64,000 nucleotides of DNA from an uncultured Erysipelotrichaceae bacterium (GCA_900538465.1 UPXV01000002.1:42605-106604), one strand, 5' to 3'. Counted from the stretch's first letter, positions 37,453-46,477 are shown. Numbers and translations: made by a program. The notes: generated from the letters alone by a model not told the origin.

Positions 37453-37476
37453 AAAAAGACCAGTTAAACTGATCTT
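37453..37476 (-). terminator. terminator of the trans-sulfuration gene
   Basis: AAGACCAGTT and AACTGATCTT form a stem with one mismatch, and seven T follow on the minus strand. It overlaps the stop codon. Confidence 0.75.
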
Positions 37477-38647
37477 AATGATTTGAATATGCTTTCTCCA
37501 ATGCTTGTTTGATATCTTCAATTAATAATTCAACATCTTCTAAACCTAGATACATTCTTATATGTCCCAAATTCAATCCTCTTTGTTTCAATTCTTTCTC
37601 ATTATTCCCTTTAAAAACTGGCATCGCAAGACTTTCAAAACCACCCCAGCTGTAAGCCAAAGTAAAATGATTTAAAGAATCAATAAAAGTTTTAATGATT
37701 TGTGGAGTTGCATCTTTTAATTCAAAACCAAGCAAACTACTATATCCTTTTAAATATGTTTTGGCTAATGCTTGTTGAGAAGATGAAGCTGCCAAAGGAT
37801 GATAAATACGTTGAATACAAGGATGAGCTTGTAAATACGCAACAACCTGTTTGACTGTTTCTTGTTGTGATTTCATACGAACAGGTAATGTTCTTAATCC
37901 TCGGATCGCAAGCCAAGCATTCATTGGTGCCATTGTCGCCCCTACAAGAATTTGTCCAAAATCATCAATTTTTTTCATCAGTTTCTGATTGGTTACAACA
38001 ATCCCACCAACAATATCACTATGTCCACCAATATATTTAGAACATGAATGAATCACAACATCAATTCCATATTCTAAAGGATTTTGAAATAAAGGTGTTG
38101 ACCAGGTATTATCAATGACTGTATAAATTCCTTTTTCCTTTGCTACATCAGCAATCATCTTTAAATCCAACAATTCAAATTTTTGTGATGATGGACTTTC
38201 AAAATAAATCATTTTTGTATTATCTTGAATATAATCAAAAATTTCATTTGTTTCACAAACATCTATTTTGCTACTTTCCACCCCAAAACGTTTTAAATTT
38301 TGAATCAATTTTACTGATGAACCATAAACAGTATTGACAATAATCACATGTTCATCTTTGTTGATTAAACTTAATATTGTTGCAGAAATAGCTCCCATTC
38401 CTGAAGCATAGCTTCTTGCACATTCTCCTTTTTCTAATCTTGCAATCTTCTTTTCTAAGATTTCTAAGGTTGGATTATCACCTCTTGTATATGTATAAGC
38501 ATGTTGTCCATGACTATTCACTTCTACATAATGATTAAAATCTTTAAATTGAAATGTAGATGTTTGGACAATTTCTGGAGCCACACTTAAATAATCTTTC
38601 TCCCAATTGTGTTCAACTTCTAAACAAACATTATCAATATCTTTCAT
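37475..38647 (-). CDS. PLP-dependent trans-sulfuration enzyme (Cys/Met metabolism)
   Basis: A 390-residue enzyme of the cystathionine gamma-synthase/lyase and methionine gamma-lyase family. The PLP lysine is K204 in SCSKYIGGHSD. Other family marks are YTYTRGDNPT, ASGMGAISAT (phosphate site), VYGSSVKL and YFESPSS. Length is typical. AAAGGGATG precedes the ATG. The exact reaction (synthase, lyase, or homocysteine formation) cannot be assigned by these motifs alone. It stands alone with its own terminator. With metK, cysK and metNIQ it adds to sulfur amino acid metabolism in this window. Confidence 0.88.
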   Translation of the reverse strand: MKDIDNVCLEVEHNWEKDYLSVAPEIVQTSTFQFKDFNHYVEVNSHGQHAYTYTRGDNPTLEILEKKIARLEKGECARSYASGMGAISATILSLINKDEHVIIVNTVYGSSVKLIQNLKRFGVESSKIDVCETNEIFDYIQDNTKMIYFESPSSQKFELLDLKMIADVAKEKGIYTVIDNTWSTPLFQNPLEYGIDVVIHSCSKYIGGHSDIVGGIVVTNQKLMKKIDDFGQILVGATMAPMNAWLAIRGLRTLPVRMKSQQETVKQVVAYLQAHPCIQRIYHPLAASSSQQALAKTYLKGYSSLLGFELKDATPQIIKTFIDSLNHFTLAYSWGGFESLAMPVFKGNNEKELKQRGLNLGHIRMYLGLEDVELLIEDIKQALEKAYSNH

Positions 38648-38704
38648 TCTTTCATCCCTTTCTCTATAATTTTATTATATAGTATTTTCGATCATTATGA
38701 AAAT

Positions 38705-38735
38705 AAAAAAAGACTCATTTCAATAATGAATCTTT
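38705..38735 (-). terminator. terminator of the LysR-linked redox operon
   Basis: AAAGACTCATT (38709-38719) pairs with AATGAATCTTT (38725-38735) with one mismatch, followed by T-rich sequence on the minus strand, just after the Fe-ADH stop. Confidence 0.78.
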
Positions 38736-38741
38736 CTCATC

Positions 38742-39923
38742 CTATAAACACATATGATAAATAAAAGCACAATCCTCCTTTGTTAATTTACGATATGCTC
38801 TTGGTAATGACTTTTCACCTTTGGTTGCTTTTTCAACCATTTCTTTTATGGGAAGATTTTCAATTCCCAATTCAGATAAATGAACAGGTAACCCTAACTC
38901 ATTTTTAATAAAGTTTTGTAAAGCATCAATGGTATGATATGCCACTGCCACCTTATCATTTCCATCTTCCACACCCATGACATTGACTCCAAATCTTGCA
39001 AAATCATTTGCAACACTTTGATCTCTATCCAATAAATATTTCATCCATTTTGGTGTCAAAATAGCAAGTCCTAATCCATGAGTTAAATCTAATGTCGAAG
39101 AAAATTGTTCTAAAGCATGTAAAGATGCTTGTGTTTTAAAACCTGATGTACAAAAACTATTTAATGCCCAACTGGCTGCCCAAAGCATGGTTGCACGTGC
39201 TTCGTAATTTTCTGGTTGCTTAATTGCTATTGGTAATTGTTGACGAACTGTTTTTAAAAGAGTTTCCACAACATTGAATTGTAATGGATATTTATCAGCA
39301 TTAACAAAGTAATTCATATCAAACAAATGAGCCATAATATCAAAACCACCACATGCAGTTTGATGAGGAGGAACACTAAAGGTATTTGTAGGATCTAGAA
39401 AGGTAGCTTTAGGTCGGATGGCTTCTCCATTGATTCCACTTTTTACTCCCAGTTCTACATTAGCAATGACACATGATTTATCCATTTCACTTCCAGTTGA
39501 AGCAATTGTTGGCATTGCAATAACTGCCAAAGCATCTTTCCAAGATACTTTTCCTTCAACCAAATCCCAAATATCATCACTAGCTGATAATGTTGTTGCA
39601 GCAATCGCTTTACAACAATCAATCGTTGAACCTCCACCAATGGCTAAAATAGTTTGAATATCATTTTCTTTGCAGATCATGACACCTTTATTCACAGTTG
39701 TATGTCTAGGATTAGGTTCAACTGCTCCTAATTCAAAGACTTGGATATGGTTTGATTCAAGTTCATCAATGACTTTTTGATAAAGTGATGAATTTTTAAT
39801 AAAATCACCACCATGAGCAATTAAAACTTTGTTACCATATTTTAAAACTTCTTCATGTAAATGTGATAATTGATTTTTTCCAAAATAGACTTTTGTAGTG
39901 TTTTGAAATTGAAAATCATTCAT
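38742..39923 (-). CDS. iron-containing alcohol dehydrogenase (BdhA-like)
   Basis: A 393-residue group III alcohol dehydrogenase. The N-terminus FQNTTKVYFGKN is typical. Metal ligands are expected in GGFDIMAHLFDM and in HALEQFSSTLDLTHGLGLA. The NAD(P)-binding AIGGGSTIDCCKA is clear. Closest in style to NADPH-dependent butanol dehydrogenases (YugJ/BdhA). It overlaps the upstream FMN-reductase gene by four bases and is the sixth and last gene of the operon controlled by the LysR gene at 43709-44599. It may reduce an aldehyde produced or detoxified by the operon. Confidence 0.9.
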   Translation of the reverse strand: MNDFQFQNTTKVYFGKNQLSHLHEEVLKYGNKVLIAHGGDFIKNSSLYQKVIDELESNHIQVFELGAVEPNPRHTTVNKGVMICKENDIQTILAIGGGSTIDCCKAIAATTLSASDDIWDLVEGKVSWKDALAVIAMPTIASTGSEMDKSCVIANVELGVKSGINGEAIRPKATFLDPTNTFSVPPHQTACGGFDIMAHLFDMNYFVNADKYPLQFNVVETLLKTVRQQLPIAIKQPENYEARATMLWAASWALNSFCTSGFKTQASLHALEQFSSTLDLTHGLGLAILTPKWMKYLLDRDQSVANDFARFGVNVMGVEDGNDKVAVAYHTIDALQNFIKNELGLPVHLSELGIENLPIKEMVEKATKGEKSLPRAYRKLTKEDCAFIYHMCL

Positions 39924-40492
39924 AAATCTTCCTCCATTCCTTTCATCTGTTTACCCATCTCATAAGCAGATTGATAAGCCGGATGCTTTAAAACATCACC
40001 TTTTAAAAAGGCTCCAACTCCATTCATTATACCTGCTTCATCAACAGTTCTTAAAACTTGTATAAAACCTCTTAATGATTCAATAGTCGCTGTATGTTCA
40101 CTTAAATCCGATGCTCCACTTGTTATAATGTAATAAACCTTTTTACGTTTTTGACTTTCTCTCATTTCATATTCTCTTGCAAAGAAACGATCAATCAATA
40201 ATTTCATTTGTGCACTGATACTATAAAAATAAACTGGTGAAGATAAAACCCATATATCGGCATCTATCATTTTTTGAATAATTTCATTAGCATCATCTTT
40301 TTGACAACATATATTTTGATGTCTACGACAATATTCACAAGCTAGACAAGGTTGAATTGTATAATCATTTAAATTGATTTTTTCTACTTCACATCCTGCT
40401 TCTTTAGCTCCTTTTAAAAATTGATTACATAATATTTCACTATTTCCATTTCTTCTAGGGCTTGAAGAAATAATCACAACTTTTTGACGCAT
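39920..40492 (-). CDS. NADPH-dependent FMN reductase / iron-sulfur flavoprotein
   Basis: A 190-residue flavodoxin-fold protein: VVIISSSPRRNGNSEILCNQF for the phosphate loop, and the cysteine cluster CLACEYCRRHQNICCQ as in iron-sulfur flavoproteins. WVLSSPVYFYSISAQMKLLID is the usual second FMN site. AGGAG precedes the ATG. It lies between the SDR (10 bases away) and the Fe-ADH (4-base overlap). It likely supplies electrons through reduced FMN to other proteins of this operon. Confidence 0.85.
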   Translation of the reverse strand: MRQKVVIISSSPRRNGNSEILCNQFLKGAKEAGCEVEKINLNDYTIQPCLACEYCRRHQNICCQKDDANEIIQKMIDADIWVLSSPVYFYSISAQMKLLIDRFFAREYEMRESQKRKKVYYIITSGASDLSEHTATIESLRGFIQVLRTVDEAGIMNGVGAFLKGDVLKHPAYQSAYEMGKQMKGMEEDL

Positions 40493-40502
40493 ATGACATC
40501 TC

Positions 40503-41333
40503 CTATTCTGGCTTTAATGGTCCATAGAAATAAGAAGCCGTTGCTCCACCATCAATTAAAATATCTGTACCTGTTATAAAAGCACCTTTTTCACTCATTA
40601 ATAATTCAGCGACATTAGCAACTTCATCTGCCGTTGCTGGTCTACCTGCTGGACATTTTTCAAACATGTTTTTATAAAAGTCTCCTCTTGGTCCATTAAA
40701 TTCATCAATTGCTAGAGGTGTTACAACAATCCCTGGTGAAATAGAATTGACTCTTGCTCCACGTTGTCCCCACTTTACGGCTTCGGCCATCACACGTTTT
40801 TCATTGCAGCGTTTGGCTAATTGATAAGCATGGAGTGTATCTTGAATATTTTCAACTTGTAACAAATCAAGTGATAATAAGTCTTTTGAAGGTGTAGTTG
40901 CTAGTAACTCATCTTCTAAAGGTGTTAATTGTTTCATACGATGTCCTGATTGACTGGAAATTGTTACACCTACACCACCTTCTTTAATGACCTTACCTAC
41001 CTCTTCTAATAGAACTGCTGTTCCATATAAATCCACCTTTAATATGGCTTCAATAGGCGCTTGGCTTGGTGAAACTCCTGCTCCATTAATCAACATTGCA
41101 ATCTCACCATATTCTTTAGCCACATCAATCATGTGAAGAATAGATTCTCTTGATGATAAATCCATTTCAATAGGCAACACATCAAAACCAGCATCATTCA
41201 TGATTTTAGCAATACTTTTCGCATTTTCAATCTTTTTATCACCCATGATAATCTTTTTTCCATAACCCATTCTTCTGGCAATCGCCATACTGATTTGACC
41301 TGCACCAGTTACTATCATGACATCTTTACGCAT
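40503..41333 (-). CDS. short-chain dehydrogenase/reductase
   Basis: A 276-residue SDR. AAGGAGG before the ATG at 41333 selects the start. The cofactor loop is VTGAGQISMAIARR, a variant of TGxxxGxG. The catalytic tyrosine and lysine are in HAYQLAKRCNEK, and NGAG replaces the usual NNAG. A C-terminal FITGTDILIDGG is typical. It is gene four in the LysR-linked operon. The substrate is unknown; similar proteins act on small hydroxy or keto compounds. Confidence 0.85.
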   Translation of the reverse strand: MRKDVMIVTGAGQISMAIARRMGYGKKIIMGDKKIENAKSIAKIMNDAGFDVLPIEMDLSSRESILHMIDVAKEYGEIAMLINGAGVSPSQAPIEAILKVDLYGTAVLLEEVGKVIKEGGVGVTISSQSGHRMKQLTPLEDELLATTPSKDLLSLDLLQVENIQDTLHAYQLAKRCNEKRVMAEAVKWGQRGARVNSISPGIVVTPLAIDEFNGPRGDFYKNMFEKCPAGRPATADEVANVAELLMSEKGAFITGTDILIDGGATASYFYGPLKPE

Positions 41334-41346
41334 TTTTATTTCCTCC

Positions 41347-42321
41347 TTAATGTCCACCAAAGACATCAAATTCCATGGTTTTTAGTTTTTTATCAATGAT
41401 TTGAATTTCTTCTTTTGTTAATTCAATATTTCCAGAATTGAAATTTTCTTCTAATCGTGAAAGTTTACGACTTCCTGGAATTGGAATAATAAAATCTTTT
41501 TTACATATCATCCAAGCTAATGAGATTTGTGCCATTGTCGCATTTTTCTTATTGGCTAAATCTTTTAAGATTTCTAATAAAGCTTGGGCTTTTTGAAATC
41601 CTTCCTCTTGATATTGAGGCATTTTATTTCTAAAATCACCTTCTGGAAACTTCGTTTGATTGCTAAATTGACCTGTTAACAATCCATTTGCCATAGGTGA
41701 AAAAGCAACATAAGTGATACCTAACTCCTCACAGACATCAAATAAGTTTTCATGCCATCTTGCTATCATTGAATATCTATTTTGAATAGCAGTTACAGGA
41801 CAAATAGCATGTGCACGTCTTAAATAATCTTCATTCACTTCAGAAATACCCCAAGCCTTAATTTTTCCTTCTGTAATCAACTCTTTCATCACTCCCGCCA
41901 CAACTTCTGGTTCAACTTTAGGATCAATACGATGTTGATAATACAAATCAATAGAATCGACATTTAATCTTTTTAAACTGCCTTCTAATGATTTTCTAAT
42001 CGCTGCTGGTGAGCTATCCAGTTCTAAATGATCTCCCTTGTGTTCAACACCAAATTTTGTTGCAACAATGACTTCATCTCTGAAATCTTGAATCGCAACA
42101 CCCACCAATTCTTCATTATAAGAAATACTACCATCGGCATTTTCACCAGTATAACACTCGGCTGTATCATAGAAATCATATCCCAATGCATGTGCTTCTT
42201 TCATTGTTTGAATCGCCGTGTCTCTATCTTCAGCTATACCATAAGCATGAGAAAATCCCATACATCCTAACCCTACTGGATTGACATACATATTTGTTTT
42301 TCCTAATCGTCTTTTTTGCAT
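41347..42321 (-). CDS. aldo/keto reductase
   Basis: A 324-residue aldo-keto reductase with the complete catalytic set: aspartate and tyrosine in DFYDTAECYTGEN, lysine in VIVATKFG and histidine in DLYYQHRID. The NADPH site near the C-terminus (IIPIPGSRKLSRLEENF) is clear. AAGGAGG precedes the ATG, which is one base after the stop of the CMD gene. Gene three of the LysR-linked operon. Reduces aldehydes or ketones; substrate unknown. Confidence 0.92.
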   Translation of the reverse strand: MQKRRLGKTNMYVNPVGLGCMGFSHAYGIAEDRDTAIQTMKEAHALGYDFYDTAECYTGENADGSISYNEELVGVAIQDFRDEVIVATKFGVEHKGDHLELDSSPAAIRKSLEGSLKRLNVDSIDLYYQHRIDPKVEPEVVAGVMKELITEGKIKAWGISEVNEDYLRRAHAICPVTAIQNRYSMIARWHENLFDVCEELGITYVAFSPMANGLLTGQFSNQTKFPEGDFRNKMPQYQEEGFQKAQALLEILKDLANKKNATMAQISLAWMICKKDFIIPIPGSRKLSRLEENFNSGNIELTKEEIQIIDKKLKTMEFDVFGGH

Positions 42322-42322
42322 A

Positions 42323-43078
42323 TTATTTATCCTCCTTCAATGTTTCAACACAATGCAATGCATTTAAACTTCTTGGATAACCGATAAAAGGAATGCATTG
42401 TGATATGACTTTGATTAAAAACGCTTTACTATTTCCTAATCTCACATTAGCCGCAGCATGTGAAGTTAATTGTGGTTCACAACCACCTTGGGCTAACAAG
42501 AAACAAAATGTTATTAATTCTCTTTGTTTATAATCAAGACCTTTTCTTGTATAATAATCACCAAAACAATTATCAGTTAACCAATAATTGATATGTTTTG
42601 AATCTTCATTACCAGATTTATAAAAATCATGCATACTTTCTCCAAAGATATCTACTTGAGCAAGTTGCCCTTTTTTTAATCGATTTTGAATTGTCGTTGT
42701 TGATTGTCTTTTTAAAGGCAAAACAATGTCATGAGCTTTACAAAAATCATTAACAGCGTGTAAAAAAGGAAGAACTCTACCTATTCCTAAATAAGCAACT
42801 GCTTGATAAACAATCTCCTTCATTTCAATAGGCGTGACACCAAAGTGATAGGATCCTATTAACATTGTTTTAAATTCATCAATTCCTTGACATCCTAGCA
42901 ATGTTGCAAGAATAGCTATAAATCTTGTATGATCATCTAAATCATCATGATTGACAACTTCATCAAAGGCAAAGTTATCAAACAATTCAATAAATTCAGG
43001 ATCTGTTTTTAATAATTGCGACTTGTAATTCGGAAACATTTTTTCATGATATTCTTGAGCTTTTTGACTTATTGACAT
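42323..43078 (-). CDS. carboxymuconolactone decarboxylase family protein
   Basis: A 251-residue protein with two CMD-like helical repeats: FAFDEVVNHDDLDDHTRFIAI-type start, then GVTPIEMKEIVYQAVAYLGIG in the first, and LDYKQRELITFCFLLAQG and SKAFLIKVISQCIPFIGYPR in the second. The CxxC pair of AhpD peroxidases is missing, so it is not an AhpD-type disulfide reductase. AAAGGGGG precedes the ATG at 43078, two bases after the flavodoxin stop. Gene two of the LysR-linked operon. Confidence 0.85.
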   Translation of the reverse strand: MSISQKAQEYHEKMFPNYKSQLLKTDPEFIELFDNFAFDEVVNHDDLDDHTRFIAILATLLGCQGIDEFKTMLIGSYHFGVTPIEMKEIVYQAVAYLGIGRVLPFLHAVNDFCKAHDIVLPLKRQSTTTIQNRLKKGQLAQVDIFGESMHDFYKSGNEDSKHINYWLTDNCFGDYYTRKGLDYKQRELITFCFLLAQGGCEPQLTSHAAANVRLGNSKAFLIKVISQCIPFIGYPRSLNALHCVETLKEDK

Positions 43079-43080
43079 TT

Positions 43081-43590
43081 TTATTCCCCCTTTAACCATT
43101 CTTCTATCTTGTTATCACTATCTAAAACTTGACTTCCAACAATCGCCAAACCAGTATGAACATAACTATCTGGACATATTTTTTGAATATCTTTTTCACT
43201 TCTTCCCATCCCACTGCCTTCATGAGTACAGAAAGGATAAATATGTTTACATGAAAAATTATAATTTTCTAAGAATGTCCATACACACATGGGCATTGTT
43301 CCCCACCAAGAAGGATACCCTAAATAGATATAATCATATTGTTCAATATGAGAAACAATATTCTTAATTTTTGGTCTCGCATTTTCATGTAATTCTTTTT
43401 TTGCCAATTCAGTGCATTCATGATATTGATAAGGATAATCATGAAGTGGTTTGATTTCAAAAATATCTGCTCCTAACATTTTTTGCATCTTTAAGGCAAC
43501 AACTTTCGTATTGCCAACATTCAAGTTTTGAATTTGACCATTCACATAATTTTCATGATTATGAGAAAAATAAACAATTAAAGTTTTCAT
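43081..43590 (-). CDS. flavodoxin
   Basis: A 169-residue flavodoxin. AAGGAG before the ATG at 43590 selects the start. TLIVYFSHNHENY is the phosphate loop, YIYLGYPSWWGTMPMCVW and PFCTHEGSGMGRSE are the isoalloxazine loops. First gene of the six-gene operon, behind a promoter with a LysR-type dyad. It is probably the electron carrier for the reductases downstream. Confidence 0.9.
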   Translation of the reverse strand: MKTLIVYFSHNHENYVNGQIQNLNVGNTKVVALKMQKMLGADIFEIKPLHDYPYQYHECTELAKKELHENARPKIKNIVSHIEQYDYIYLGYPSWWGTMPMCVWTFLENYNFSCKHIYPFCTHEGSGMGRSEKDIQKICPDSYVHTGLAIVGSQVLDSDNKIEEWLKGE

Positions 43591-43615
43591 TTCATCATCT
43601 CCTTTTGACACCTTT

Positions 43616-43670
43616 ATTGTAAGATTTTCTTTTTATAAGAACAATTTCAATTTCTTATCATTCTCATAAG
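43616..43670 (-). promoter_or_regulatory. promoter and LysR box of the redox operon
   Basis: On the minus strand TTGTTC (43639-43644) and TACAAT (43616-43621) are exactly 17 bp apart. Just upstream is CTTAT-N7-ATAAG (43654-43670), which contains a T-N11-A LysR box. The LysR gene is the next gene upstream, so it is the likely binder. Confidence 0.72.
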
Positions 43671-43682
43671 TAAAACTTATAC

Positions 43683-43712
43683 AAAAAAATAACCAACATT
43701 TCTATTGGTTAT
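43683..43712 (-). terminator. terminator of the LysR gene
   Basis: ATAACCAA (43689-43696) pairs with TTGGTTAT (43705-43712), followed by seven T on the minus strand, overlapping the LysR stop. Confidence 0.85.
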
Positions 43713-44599
43713 ATCTTTTTTAACAATTGTCTTAACAATTCAGCAAATTCTTCAATATAATAATTTGTTTTTGCTTTCTCCCAAAAAGCACAATAATTAC
43801 GTTGCAATAGTTTATCATGATGATATAAAGGGATACGAGAGATACCAGGAGCAGGAGGTGGCAATGTTCCTACAGCTTCAATCGGTAAAAAGCCACGGTT
43901 GCTTACAACCATCAATCTTGCTTCTTCTAAAGTTTGAGCAAATAAGAATTGATTTGAAAAACCTAATGTATTTTGATAAAAATCTTTTTCAGTTGATTCT
44001 TGTTGTTTGGTAGAAACCAAAATACAAGAAATTCTTTTTAAATCTTCTTTTGTTAATTTATCTTTTTGACTTAAAGGATTTAAATTGGATATTTCAATAA
44101 AACAATCACTATACAATAATTCATAATTAAAATAGTCATTATTAAAAGCACGTCTTTGATCACTGATTACCAAATCAACATCATGAGATTTTAATAATTC
44201 ATATAATTCCTCATGTGTTCCATTGGTAATAGAAATAGCGACTTCTGGATAGGTCTTAGAAAACTGTGCAATCGCATGATGTAATTCTTGTGCTCCATAG
44301 CATCTTAAATAACCTATCTTTAAAGAGAGTTCTTGATCTTCTCCTCGTCTAATTGTTTCTTTTTTCAAGTTTTCAATTTCTTCTATTAATTCTTTACCAT
44401 GTCGATAAAAATATTCTCCTGCTAAAGTCAATGTAAATTGACGATTATTTCTTTTAAAAAGTTCTACGCCAAGTTCATTTTCCAAAGCTTTCATCTGTTG
44501 TGAGATTGCTGATTGAGATATATAACAAAGTTCAGCAGCTTCTGTAAAACTATGACAATCTACAATTGTTATAAAGTATTTCATTTGCTTAAGCAACAT
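43709..44599 (-). CDS. LysR family transcriptional regulator
   Basis: A 296-residue LysR regulator. The winged HTH (about 1-65) contains FTEAAELCYISQSAISQQMKAL and LGVELFKRNNRQFTLT. The C-terminal effector domain (about 90-290) has the two-lobe periplasmic-binding fold. AAGGAGGGG precedes the ATG. It lies directly upstream of, and in the same direction as, the six-gene redox operon, with a terminator between and a T-N11-A dyad in the next promoter, so it probably activates that operon in response to a small molecule. The inducer is unknown. Confidence 0.92.
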   Translation of the reverse strand: MLLKQMKYFITIVDCHSFTEAAELCYISQSAISQQMKALENELGVELFKRNNRQFTLTLAGEYFYRHGKELIEEIENLKKETIRRGEDQELSLKIGYLRCYGAQELHHAIAQFSKTYPEVAISITNGTHEELYELLKSHDVDLVISDQRRAFNNDYFNYELLYSDCFIEISNLNPLSQKDKLTKEDLKRISCILVSTKQQESTEKDFYQNTLGFSNQFLFAQTLEEARLMVVSNRGFLPIEAVGTLPPPAPGISRIPLYHHDKLLQRNYCAFWEKAKTNYYIEEFAELLRQLLKKI

Positions 44600-44614
44600 A
44601 TTATCGCCCCTCCT

Positions 44615-45127
44615 TTACTCATAGTTTCGACAAAAGAGATAATGAAGCATATCTCCATGATAATATTGGGTTATAAATTCATCTACTTTTTCCATGCCAA
44701 TTCTTTTTGCTACTTTGATAGAAGCTGCATTATCAGCTTTAATAATTGCATAAACTTTATCTTGTTTTAAAATATCAAAAGCATATTGTATACATCCTAA
44801 AGCCGCTTCATTTGCATAACCTTGATGCCAATATCTCTTTTTCAATAAATATCCTAATTCTAAAACCTCTTGTTGTTTATATGGTTGCATGGATAATCCT
44901 ACTTGTCCAATCATTTCACCTGTTTCTTTTAAAACAACCGCCCATAATCCAAAGCCATATTCTTGATATCTTTGTCTTTGACGATCCAGCCATTCTTGGA
45001 CATCTTTATTAGAGAAATTATGTTCATATGCATAAACAACATCAGGGTCTTGTAATATTTCTGATAAATCATGATAATCATCTTGATTCATTTCTCTTAA
45101 ATTCAAACGTTTCGTTTTTAAAATCAT
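44615..45127 (-). CDS. GNAT family acetyltransferase (RimJ/RimL-like)
   Basis: A 170-residue GNAT protein. It starts TKRLNLREMNQDDYHDL, with the acetyl-CoA motif EMIGQVGLSMQ, LELGYLLKKRYWHQGYANEA and DNAASIKVAKRIGM. This is the RimJ/RimL group that acetylates protein N-termini or small molecules. AAAAGGAG precedes the ATG. It sits between the LysR gene and the SDR terminator. The substrate is unknown. Confidence 0.88.
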   Translation of the reverse strand: MILKTKRLNLREMNQDDYHDLSEILQDPDVVYAYEHNFSNKDVQEWLDRQRQRYQEYGFGLWAVVLKETGEMIGQVGLSMQPYKQQEVLELGYLLKKRYWHQGYANEAALGCIQYAFDILKQDKVYAIIKADNAASIKVAKRIGMEKVDEFITQYYHGDMLHYLFCRNYE

Positions 45128-45157
45128 AATTTATCACACTCCTTTTTTATTATAACA

Positions 45158-45181
45158 CAAAAGAACCTATAAAAAGGTTCT
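45158..45181 (-). terminator. terminator of the SDR gene
   Basis: AGAACCT (45162-45168) pairs with AGGTTCT (45175-45181), then TTTTG on the minus strand, overlapping the SDR stop. Confidence 0.75.
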
Positions 45182-46001
45182 AAAAATCTGTTTGTTCACT
45201 GATATTTTGATAATCTTGAATTTCTTTTAACTTTCTTTCTAATTCTTGAGAAACAATCTTCACAGCATCACTACCTAATAATAAGGTATGAGGTAATTCA
45301 TCTTGTTCAATCACTTTTACAATCACTTCTCCAGCTTTATCAGGATCTCCTGGTTGTTGTCTGGCATTCACTGTTTCTTCTCTTCTTTTGACACCCGCTT
45401 TGACATAATCATCAACTTTAATGGCTGTTCCTTTTAAAGCTTCATCATAGAACTTTGTTCTAAAAGAACCAGGTTCAACAATCATTGCTCTTATCCCTAA
45501 AGGTTTCACTTCTTTAATCAATGCATCAGTTATGAGTTCTAAAGCGGCTTTACTAGAAGCATAATATCCACTTCCTAAGGCTGAACGCACTGCAGCAATT
45601 GAAGAAACATTCACAATTGTTCCACTTTGTTGTTGTCTCATTTGTGGTAAGACTTCCTTGATTAGTGAAACTGGTCCAAAGACATTGGTATCATATAATT
45701 CTTCAATATCAGCTTCTTCACCTTCTTCAACTGCTGCTCGATATCCATGTCCAGCATTATTAATTAAGACATCAATTGGTCCAAACTTTTCGTTTGTTAC
45801 TTTTACAACATTTTGAATACTTTGTTTATCTGTCATTTCTAAAGAAACAGGTAAACAAGTTTTTGGGTAGGCTTCATATAAATCTTTTAACTTTTCAGTA
45901 TTTCTTGCTGTGACAACAACTTGATAACCTTTCTTTAAAGCGACTTTTGCTATTCCTTTTCCAATTCCACTAGAACATCCTGTAATTAACCATGTTTTCA
46001 T
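45180..46001 (-). CDS. short-chain dehydrogenase/reductase, MerR-controlled
   Basis: A 273-residue classical SDR. TGCSSGIGKGIAK is the cofactor loop, NNAGHG is intact, and YYASSKAAL gives the catalytic Tyr and Lys. AGGAGG precedes the ATG. Its promoter has the 20-base palindrome and 19-bp spacer typical of MerR-activated genes, and the merR-type gene is directly upstream. It is likely an inducible aldehyde or ketone reductase; an identical operator also precedes the MATE exporter at 1045-2391. Confidence 0.9.
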   Translation of the reverse strand: MKTWLITGCSSGIGKGIAKVALKKGYQVVVTARNTEKLKDLYEAYPKTCLPVSLEMTDKQSIQNVVKVTNEKFGPIDVLINNAGHGYRAAVEEGEEADIEELYDTNVFGPVSLIKEVLPQMRQQQSGTIVNVSSIAAVRSALGSGYYASSKAALELITDALIKEVKPLGIRAMIVEPGSFRTKFYDEALKGTAIKVDDYVKAGVKRREETVNARQQPGDPDKAGEVIVKVIEQDELPHTLLLGSDAVKIVSQELERKLKEIQDYQNISEQTDF

Positions 46002-46025
46002 ATCATATTCCTCCTTGACATCTTT

Positions 46026-46056
46026 ATCTTAATACTTATAGTGAACTATAAGTCAA
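46026..46056 (-). promoter_or_regulatory. MerR-type promoter/operator of the SDR gene
   Basis: On the minus strand TTGACT (46051-46056) and TAAGAT (46026-46031) are separated by 19 bp with the palindrome ACTTATAGTTCACTATAAGT (46034-46053) between. It matches the site at 987-1017 over about 28 consecutive bases. Confidence 0.85.
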
Positions 46057-46075
46057 TAGAAAAAAGAAGAAATTT

Positions 46076-46477
46076 TTATTTTTCTTCTTTATGTCTTTGT
46101 TCTAATTCACGTTTGACAAGAGTCTCTTCATAATTATCAATTTTATTTTCAAGATATTGGATAACTGTTTGTAATTCTTCAACTTGTTGCTTTAAATTGG
46201 CTAATTGATTAATCAACAATTCTTTTCTTTGAGGAATAGTATGTTCTCCTTCATGAAATAAATCAACATATGTTTTGATTTGTTCAACTGTCATCCCAGA
46301 AGTCCGCATACATTTAATAAAATTGATACGTCTAAAATCATGTTCTGTATAATAACGATGACCACTTGCATTCTTTTTCACAGGATCCATCAATCCAATT
46401 CTTTCATAATAACGTAAAGTCGTTGAACTGATATCAAATTTTTGACTCACTTCAGCTATACTTAATCCTTCTTCCAT
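46076..46477 (-). CDS. MerR family regulator (AdhR/NmlR-like)
   Basis: A 133-residue MerR protein. The HTH (about 5-45) has SIAEVSQKFDISSTTLRYYER and HRYYTEHDFRRINF. A single cysteine (Cys56, FIKCMR) stands where AdhR and NmlR have their redox or aldehyde-sensing cysteine. A coiled coil (about 85-125) forms the dimer. No metal-binding C-terminal cysteines are present, so metal sensing is unlikely. AAGGAG precedes the ATG. Its probable targets are the SDR gene next to it and the MATE exporter at 1 kb. Confidence 0.88.
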   Translation of the reverse strand: MEEGLSIAEVSQKFDISSTTLRYYERIGLMDPVKKNASGHRYYTEHDFRRINFIKCMRTSGMTVEQIKTYVDLFHEGEHTIPQRKELLINQLANLKQQVEELQTVIQYLENKIDNYEETLVKRELEQRHKEEK

